Assembly: GCA_035699745.1 (NCBI GenBank)
Contig: DASSPH010000069.1
Coordinates: forward strand, 1 to 64,000
DNA from: Vicinamibacterales bacterium
Lineage (GTDB): Bacteria; Acidobacteriota; Vicinamibacteria; Vicinamibacterales; 2-12-FULL-66-21
Direction: 5' to 3'
Length of the DNA: 64,000 nucleotides
A program made the position numbers and the translations under genes. How positions within the stretch are numbered: position 1 is the first letter of the stretch; every line of letters starts with the position of its first letter. The notes beneath the pieces were generated by a model. That model made no database searches. It had not been told where the DNA came from and worked only from the letters and a program-made list of their open reading frames with translations. Below, piece by piece: positions 59,043 through 64,000 of this stretch.

Positions 59043-60308
59043 TCACCACACGTGTGTGGCGAGCACCGTCGGGGCGCCGGAATCCTCGCCGACGACCGCG
59101 GCCTTGACGACGATCTGCGCGTTGCGCTGACCCCAGACGGAAGCCGGCGGCTCCGCGCCGGCAAGGCAGGTCTCGTCCAGCACGCATTCGGCGGCGGCAC
59201 GGGTACCGAGCAGCAGTCCGGAGAGAATCATCACCCAGCCGCCGGTCGCGGGATCTTTCATACGCGTGATCAGACCGTAGGTCTCGGAGAGATCCTTCAA
59301 CCGCGTCGTCCGTCGGCCGGTCCGCCACTGCCGGCTGTCGGGGCGTGTGCGATCGAGGATGTAGTTGCCGTCCTCGTCCCCGGCCAGGGTGAATCTGAGC
59401 CCCTCGCTGAGTCTCAACGTCCACGGGTTGTTGAAACCGCCGATCAAGATGACGGGCCCCTCGCGCAGATCCTTGAGATCGGTCGATGCCGGGCGGCGAA
59501 TGCGAAAAGGCTTGGACTTCGCGCGCAGCTCTCCGGCGATCAACGCCAGGGTCACCGAATCGGTGAAGCGTACTGAGTTGGTTTGCAGGAAATCCTGGAG
59601 CGTCAGGTCTCCCGCGGGCGTCTCTCCGGGCGTACCCGAGAGTTGCTGTCCGTTCGAATACGGATCGCCGATGCACAGCAGGACCGCACCCGATTCGCCG
59701 AGGATCGGCTGCCAGAATCTGACGAGCGCGTTCTCCGCCGCGATGTTGCTGCGCGGCCACATCGCCAGTGCCGCAAACGCGCCGGCGGCCACGAGCGCTG
59801 TGGCAATCCAGAGGATTGATGTGGTGCGCCCCGGCGGCACGGGCGCGCCCGTGGCTCCGGCGCCCACGCTTCCGCCGGCGAGGGATCGTGACGGTGGAGC
59901 GAATTCCGGGACGTACGATCCGGGCTGATAGCTGATGACCACTTCGCCGGCGCGATCGGCCTGGTAATACTGCACCAGGCGCTTTCGAACTTCCGCGGCC
60001 GCCATTCGCACGATGGGGTCCTGCGACGTGTCGTATCCAGGCTCCCGGCCGAAGGCCTCGTGTCCGATCGTCCGCTCCTTCAGGGTTTCGCTGGACGAGA
60101 GCGCGTGCTCGACCGTGAATCGAAGAAAGGCGGGGAACCTCCGGCTGTTACTGAACAGCGGCGAGCCGAGGATGCGGGTCAGCTGGCCGCGTACCAGGGC
60201 CTTCTCCTCCGCTGACGAGGGCCTCCAGGTGTGCAGTGACTCGGATTCCTGGTCGGCGCTCAACGGCTGGGGCATCTGCAGGTTAGACGACGGCCGGCTG
60301 CTCACCAT
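59043..60308 (-). CDS. membrane-anchored regulator with acidobacterial N-terminal domain
   Basis: A 421-residue protein. Its N-terminal domain (about 25-125: LTRILGSPLFSNSRRFPAFL, RTIGHEAFGREPGYDTSQDP, VRMAAAEVRKRLVQYYQADR) is the predicted DNA-binding module that precedes TPR or cyclase domains in many Acidobacteriota and Planctomycetota proteins. One TM follows (about 155-178, LWIATALVAAGAFAALAMWP), then a periplasmic domain of unknown fold (about 190-421). A ToxR-like layout, DNA-binding inside and sensing outside, is suggested. Start at ATG 60308 leaves an inverted repeat in the gap to the next gene; ATG 60344 or 60272 are alternatives. Divergent from the TnpB-like gene. Confidence 0.7.
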   Translation of the reverse strand: MVSSRPSSNLQMPQPLSADQESESLHTWRPSSAEEKALVRGQLTRILGSPLFSNSRRFPAFLRFTVEHALSSSETLKERTIGHEAFGREPGYDTSQDPIVRMAAAEVRKRLVQYYQADRAGEVVISYQPGSYVPEFAPPSRSLAGGSVGAGATGAPVPPGRTTSILWIATALVAAGAFAALAMWPRSNIAAENALVRFWQPILGESGAVLLCIGDPYSNGQQLSGTPGETPAGDLTLQDFLQTNSVRFTDSVTLALIAGELRAKSKPFRIRRPASTDLKDLREGPVILIGGFNNPWTLRLSEGLRFTLAGDEDGNYILDRTRPDSRQWRTGRRTTRLKDLSETYGLITRMKDPATGGWVMILSGLLLGTRAAAECVLDETCLAGAEPPASVWGQRNAQIVVKAAVVGEDSGAPTVLATHVW

Positions 60309-60314
60309 TACGTC

Positions 60315-60363
60315 TCGATACGGAAATTTACGGCGTGCGAACACCGCGACGCTGCCGTATCGA
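60315..60363. promoter_or_regulatory. 9-bp inverted repeat in the divergent promoter region
   Basis: TCGATACGG (60315-60323) and CCGTATCGA (60355-60363) are perfect inverted copies with 40-bp centre-to-centre spacing (about four helical turns). They lie between the divergent regulator (ATG 60308) and the TnpB-like gene (ATG 60410), an expected place for a looped or dimeric operator. Confidence 0.45.
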
Positions 60364-60409
60364 TACCCGAAATCCGTTGTGCGGGCGCGGCGGCTCGAGG
60401 CATCGTGCG

Positions 60410-61582
60410 ATGTTCCCTGAAATGCAGATTATCAGATGTGCCGGGTGCGGTCTGGAGCGCGCGATGCCGCCGTCGAAGGCGGGCGCGCCGCGGACGCCGC
60501 GCGACTGGAAGGTGCTGAACGGACGGGCCTTCTGCCCGTCGTGCAAACATGACGCCTATTCGCTGCGCGCGGTGATTCTTCCGGTGTCTCGACCCGACGG
60601 GAGGTCGTGGGACGACTTGCGCGCCGAGCTGCGGACGTTGTGGGGCGAGACGACCCGGTGCGCCAACTGGCTGATGTCAGAGTTCTACGCGCGCGACCTG
60701 CGAAGGGGCGCGTTGGACGAGACGCTCGGCCCGATGCCCCAGATCTATCTGTATCCGGAGGCGCGGCTTCTGTTTCCCGGGCTGCCGCCGCAGTCGCTCT
60801 CGGCCCTCATTCAGACGGTCCGCAAGAAGTATCGAGCCCAGCGCCACGCCGTCCTCTGGACGCGCGCCGCGTCATTGGCGTCCTATCGCTTTCCCGCTCC
60901 GCTGATGCTGCCTCCGCAGGCGTGGTCCCTGTGCGAACACGAGGGGAGCTGGACCGTGGACGTGCGCCTCCGCGACGCGCGCTGGACGCTGAAACTCCGC
61001 GGCGGAGCGCCGATGCGCCGCCAGACAGAACGGTTGAGGCAGATCGTCCGCGGCGAGGCGAGCCGCGGATCGCTTACCATCTATCACTCGACGGGCGGCT
61101 CGGCTCCGCAGGTCATGATAAAAATCGCGGTGTGGCTGCCGAAGCCGCCGGCCGTGAGCCACGGCACCGTCGCCGTGGTCAGGACCGACGAGCGAGCGCT
61201 GCTCACGACCGAACCCATGTGGAGGATCGATCCGGGACCAGTCAGAAACGTTCTCGCGGCAGATGCCCGCCGCCGCACCGCGCTGCTCACCAATCTGCAG
61301 GCTGCCCGCCGATCGCACTCGCAGACAGACGGCATCGAGCGTGCGCTCGCCGAATTGGCCGGGCGGACGCGGCGGCGGCTTGCGGAAGCGTGCCGCATGT
61401 ATGCGGCACAGCTGGCGACGCACGTCGCCGGACGCGGCGCGCGGGCGGTCGAATACGACGACAGCGTCCGCCCCGCGCTCGATCACTTTCCGTGGTCCCA
61501 GCTGCGGACGCGGATTGGCGAACAGCTCGAAAAGCGTGGCATTCGGCTGGTGGCCACCGCCGGAGGAGAGAACGCCGCATAA
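60410..61582 (+). CDS. putative TnpB/Cas12-like protein with degraded RuvC site
   Basis: A 390-residue protein that I read as a distant, altered TnpB/Cas12 relative. N-terminal CxxC-x28-CxxC (Cys10/13 and 42/45) is a zinc ribbon; then WED/REC-like ILPVSRPDGRSWDDLRAELR with TTRCANWLMSEFYARD; SYRFPAPLMLPPQAWSL and RWTLKLRGG; a pre-RuvC strand VMIKIAVWLPKP; GTVAVVRTDERALLTT where VGIDLG is expected (no Asp, Val256/Val257 instead); a long helix (LAELAGRTRRRLAEACRMYA); AVEYDDSV with Glu348 as possible RuvC-II Glu; and FPWSQLRTRIGEQLEKRGI, matching the FPxxQLxxxIEYKAxExGI that follows RuvC-II. It stops there, without the C-terminal zinc ribbon and RuvC-III Asp. No nuclease activity expected. ATG 60410 chosen. 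Confidence 0.5.
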   Translation: MFPEMQIIRCAGCGLERAMPPSKAGAPRTPRDWKVLNGRAFCPSCKHDAYSLRAVILPVSRPDGRSWDDLRAELRTLWGETTRCANWLMSEFYARDLRRGALDETLGPMPQIYLYPEARLLFPGLPPQSLSALIQTVRKKYRAQRHAVLWTRAASLASYRFPAPLMLPPQAWSLCEHEGSWTVDVRLRDARWTLKLRGGAPMRRQTERLRQIVRGEASRGSLTIYHSTGGSAPQVMIKIAVWLPKPPAVSHGTVAVVRTDERALLTTEPMWRIDPGPVRNVLAADARRRTALLTNLQAARRSHSQTDGIERALAELAGRTRRRLAEACRMYAAQLATHVAGRGARAVEYDDSVRPALDHFPWSQLRTRIGEQLEKRGIRLVATAGGENAA

Positions 61583-61773
61583 GCTTTCAGCCGCCGCCAG
61601 GCTGGACGGCGGGGACGGCTCGACACGCTGGCCGGTCGAGACCCCTCGCCAGACGCGGAGAAGAGTCGGGGATATTCGCAGTGCCCTGCGCCGCCCCCGA
61701 AGTACCGATGCATCACCGGTACTGCGGGTGGTTCGGCAGCCAGGCTGCCTAGTGAACGGGGAGGGGAGGCGTC
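61583..61773 (+). ncRNA. structured intergenic RNA region (leader or guide-type RNA candidate)
   Basis: The 191 bp between the TnpB-like stop and the next start contain four stems: CCGCCG/CGGCGG (61591-61612); GG-CTCGAC/GTCGAG-a-CC (61617-61643); CCCG-a-AGTACCG/CGGTACT-g-CGGG, 11 bp with one mismatch (61696-61728); and GGCAG/CTGCC (61735-61749). None is followed by a U-tract. It ends in a strong SD (ggggaggggagg) for the receptor. It could be a cis leader of the receptor or an RNA used by the TnpB-like protein, whose relatives take their RNA from the 3' end of the gene and just downstream. Confidence 0.4.
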
Positions 61774-64000
61774 ATGAGGAAGCTCTTTTTAGGCGTCGTG
61801 ATCGCACTGCTGGTCGCAGGCGGTCTCGCGAATGGGCAAGTTCTGTATGGAAGCATCGTCGGAACGATCTCGGATCCGCAGGGGTCGTTCGTACCAGGGG
61901 TCACCGTCGTCGCGACGAACACCGGCACGGGCGCGAAGTCGGAGGCGGTGACCGATGAAACCGGCTCGTACACGCTGCGCAATCTGCTGCCGGGCGTGTA
62001 CGACCTCACGGCCTCGCTCTCCGGTTTCCGCGAACACAAGGAGACCGGGGTCAACGTGACGGCGGGCAATCCGGTCCGGGTGAACGTCAAGCTCGTGATC
62101 GGCGCGCTCAGCGAAGTGGTGCAGGTCAAGAGCGAGCAGCTGCTGTTGCAGACCGACAAGGCGGATCTGCACACGGAACTGGGGCCGCAGGAGATCGTCA
62201 ACCTGCCGCTCAACACGTATCGCAACTATCAGGCGCTGATGAACCTCGTGCCGGGCGCGACGCCGGTGCAGGAGCAGAACGCGACCATCGATACCCCGGG
62301 CAAGTCGCTGCGGACGTGGGTCAACGGCACGCAGCCGAACTCCAACGCCACGCGCATCGACGGTGCGGTGTCGGTCAACATCTGGCTGCCCCACCACGTC
62401 GGCTACATCCAGCCGGCCGAGACGATCGAGTCGGTGAACGTGTCGACCAACTCCTTCGACGCGGAGTACGGGATGGCCGCGGGCGCGGCGTCCACGGTCA
62501 TCACCAAGTCGGGCACCAACAAGCTCAGGGGATCGGCGTTCCTCTTCCGCAACCAGGAGGAATTCAACGCCAACTCCTTCAACAACAACGCGTTCAACCT
62601 GCCGAAGGATCCGCTGTCGCGCAACACCTACGGCGGCACGCTCGGCGGCCCGGTCATGAAGGACCGCCTGTTCTACTTCGGCTCGGTGGAGCGCTACGCG
62701 GAACGCCGGCAGCTGCGGCAGAACCTCACGGTGCCGACGGCGAAGATGCGGCAGGGGGATTTCACCGAAGTCGCCGCGGCGTATCCGACCTTCCGGCTCT
62801 ACAACCCGTTCACCGGCGGCGCCGGCGGCACGGGGCGCTCGGAATTCCCCAACTTCACCATTCCGTCGAACCTGATCGATCCGATTGCGCGCCAGATCCT
62901 GTCCTACTACCCGGCGCCGGATCCGTCGCGCGACCTCAACTCGAACCAGATCTTCGACGACTTCACCCGGCAGGTGCCCTTCCGCATCGACCGCGACAAC
63001 TACGATGTCAAGCTCACCTTCCAGCGGAACACCGGTCACGCGCTGTGGGGCAAGTTCTCGCTGCTCGACGCGGCGGTGAACGACAACTTCATCCTCGGAT
63101 TCGACAAGGGCAGTCTCGGCGACACCAAGGTCTACGTCGCGACCGCCGGTCACACGTGGACGCTCAGCCCGACGCTGCTGCTCGACGGCAACTTCGGCGC
63201 GAACATCCAGAACCAGACCGTCACCGGGCCGGACTACGGCACCAACTACGGCCTGGATCTCGGCATCCGGGGCGTCAACCAGACGAACGACATCCGCGCC
63301 AGCGGACTGCCGACGTTCGAGAACGGCTACACGATCGGCAGCACCCCCAACTGGATGCCGCTGTTCCGCAAGGAGCGGAGCTTCACGTTCAGCTCGGCGG
63401 TCACCAAGGTGCTCCCCAAGCACGATGTCCGCGTCGGCGTGGACGTCGTTCACCACCGGCTGAACCATCGCCAGGCCGAGTTCGGCACCTACGGACTGAA
63501 GGGAGGCTTCGGCTTCAGCAACCTGACCACCGGCATCCCGGGCTACACGTCGCCCGGCTGGAACAACTTCGCCGGCTTCCTCCTCGGCCTGCCCTCGTCG
63601 TACTCGAAGGACGTGCAGCCGGAGGAGATGACGGGGCGCGAGTGGCAGACCGCGATGTACCTCCAGGATCGCTGGACGGTGAACAGCAAGATGACGGTCG
63701 CGGCGGGTCTGCGCGTCGAGCACTATCCGCTGATGCGCCGCGCCAACCGCGGCATCGAGCGCCTGGACTACGACACGTTCACGATGCTGCTCGGCGGCCT
63801 GGGCGACGTGCCCGACGACGTCGGGATCAATCTGAAGACGTGGTATCTCGCGCCGCGCGTCGGCACGATGTACCGCCTGTCGGAGAACCAGGTGCTGCGC
63901 GCCGGCTACGGCCGGACGATCAATCCGCTGCCCTGGTCGCGTCCGATGCGCGGCTCGTTCCCCTTCGACATCGCCCAGAACGCGTCCGCCGAGCAGTTCG
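61774..64000 (+). CDS. Oar-like TonB-dependent receptor, 3' end outside window
   Basis: The first 742 residues of an outer-membrane receptor, open at the window end. Signal peptide to ANGQ, CarboxypepD_reg domain (about 25-110: GSIVGTISDPQGSFVPGVTV), plug (about 115-245: STVITKSGTNKLRGSAFLFR), and the first two thirds of the barrel. It is a clear paralogue of the receptor at 52434 (shared QVLYGSIVG, LQTDKAD, NLPLNTYRNYQAL-type strings) but not identical. Strong SD and a 191-bp structured leader precede the ATG. Its neighbour upstream is the TnpB-like gene, which makes it a candidate regulatory target. Confidence 0.93.
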   Translation, partial: MRKLFLGVVIALLVAGGLANGQVLYGSIVGTISDPQGSFVPGVTVVATNTGTGAKSEAVTDETGSYTLRNLLPGVYDLTASLSGFREHKETGVNVTAGNPVRVNVKLVIGALSEVVQVKSEQLLLQTDKADLHTELGPQEIVNLPLNTYRNYQALMNLVPGATPVQEQNATIDTPGKSLRTWVNGTQPNSNATRIDGAVSVNIWLPHHVGYIQPAETIESVNVSTNSFDAEYGMAAGAASTVITKSGTNKLRGSAFLFRNQEEFNANSFNNNAFNLPKDPLSRNTYGGTLGGPVMKDRLFYFGSVERYAERRQLRQNLTVPTAKMRQGDFTEVAAAYPTFRLYNPFTGGAGGTGRSEFPNFTIPSNLIDPIARQILSYYPAPDPSRDLNSNQIFDDFTRQVPFRIDRDNYDVKLTFQRNTGHALWGKFSLLDAAVNDNFILGFDKGSLGDTKVYVATAGHTWTLSPTLLLDGNFGANIQNQTVTGPDYGTNYGLDLGIRGVNQTNDIRASGLPTFENGYTIGSTPNWMPLFRKERSFTFSSAVTKVLPKHDVRVGVDVVHHRLNHRQAEFGTYGLKGGFGFSNLTTGIPGYTSPGWNNFAGFLLGLPSSYSKDVQPEEMTGREWQTAMYLQDRWTVNSKMTVAAGLRVEHYPLMRRANRGIERLDYDTFTMLLGGLGDVPDDVGINLKTWYLAPRVGTMYRLSENQVLRAGYGRTINPLPWSRPMRGSFPFDIAQNASAEQF

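Noticed and set aside
61583-61773. A guide match from the structured RNA to receptor promoters in this window
   Set aside because: No run of 10 or more identical bases was found by eye against 52125-52434 or 60309-60409; a genome-wide search is needed.

Overview
The window looks like a chromosomal segment of a high-GC Acidobacteriota genome, most likely of the Vicinamibacteria type. The reasons are gene-family content rather than any rRNA marker: Oar-like TonB-dependent receptors with an N-terminal carboxypeptidase-regulatory domain, an orphan MacB/FtsX permease of the 'ADOP' type, a VWFA-related secreted protein, CRTAC1/ASPIC FG-GAP proteins beside TPR proteins, and a WKEIAxYLxRG helix-turn-helix joined to an AAA-like domain. 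No tRNA, rRNA, CRISPR array, transposase or integrase was found.

Layout. 1-2.8 kb: two family-4-like glycosyltransferases and a VapBC pair. 2.9-10.4 kb (minus): a sigma-54 activator and its membrane histidine kinase, a TonB-dependent receptor and an exported protein. 10.5-14.5 kb (plus): cyclase family protein, glgC, eno and gpmA, a central-carbon/glycogen block. 15-21 kb: a methylmalonyl-CoA-mutase large subunit, two peptide-ABC ATPases without permeases, and an ADOP permease. 20.9-28.3 kb (minus): an MSHA/type-II-secretion-like set (secretin fragment, ExeA/MshM ATPase, TPR protein, PilM-GspB-like fusion) interrupted by acs. 28.6-35.7 kb: myo-inositol-phosphate synthase with a membrane partner, a methyltransferase, an SDR, a TonB protein with an N-terminal HTH, a VWFA protein and a ZIP transporter. 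35.7-46.3 kb: a secreted multi-Ig protein, then an 8.7-kb block bounded by an exact 32-bp direct repeat and carrying an HTH-AAA protein, an AAA-TM-WD40 protein, an S41-like peptidase, a WD40 protein and two unknowns. 46.3-52.1 kb: a lipoprotein, polA, a TPR-like protein, pcnB. 52.4-64 kb: two Oar-like receptors (the second cut by the window end) flanking a TPR-CRTAC1 pair, a divergent membrane regulator, and a protein I read as a degraded TnpB/Cas12-like RNA-guided nuclease relative, followed by a strongly structured intergenic RNA region.

The three most interesting signals are: (1) the TnpB/Cas12-like gene with damaged RuvC residues, next to a structured leader and a TonB-dependent receptor, a possible RNA-guided regulator; (2) the 32-bp direct repeats at the 3' end of the secreted-protein gene, which make the AAA/WD40 block look like an integrated island; (3) a set of at least eleven short degenerate tandem arrays with 7-9 bp units in intergenic gaps, many ending at a start codon, comparable in form to the heptameric STRRs of filamentous cyanobacteria. 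Several housekeeping genes also have a -10 box so close to the start codon that leaderless transcripts are predicted.
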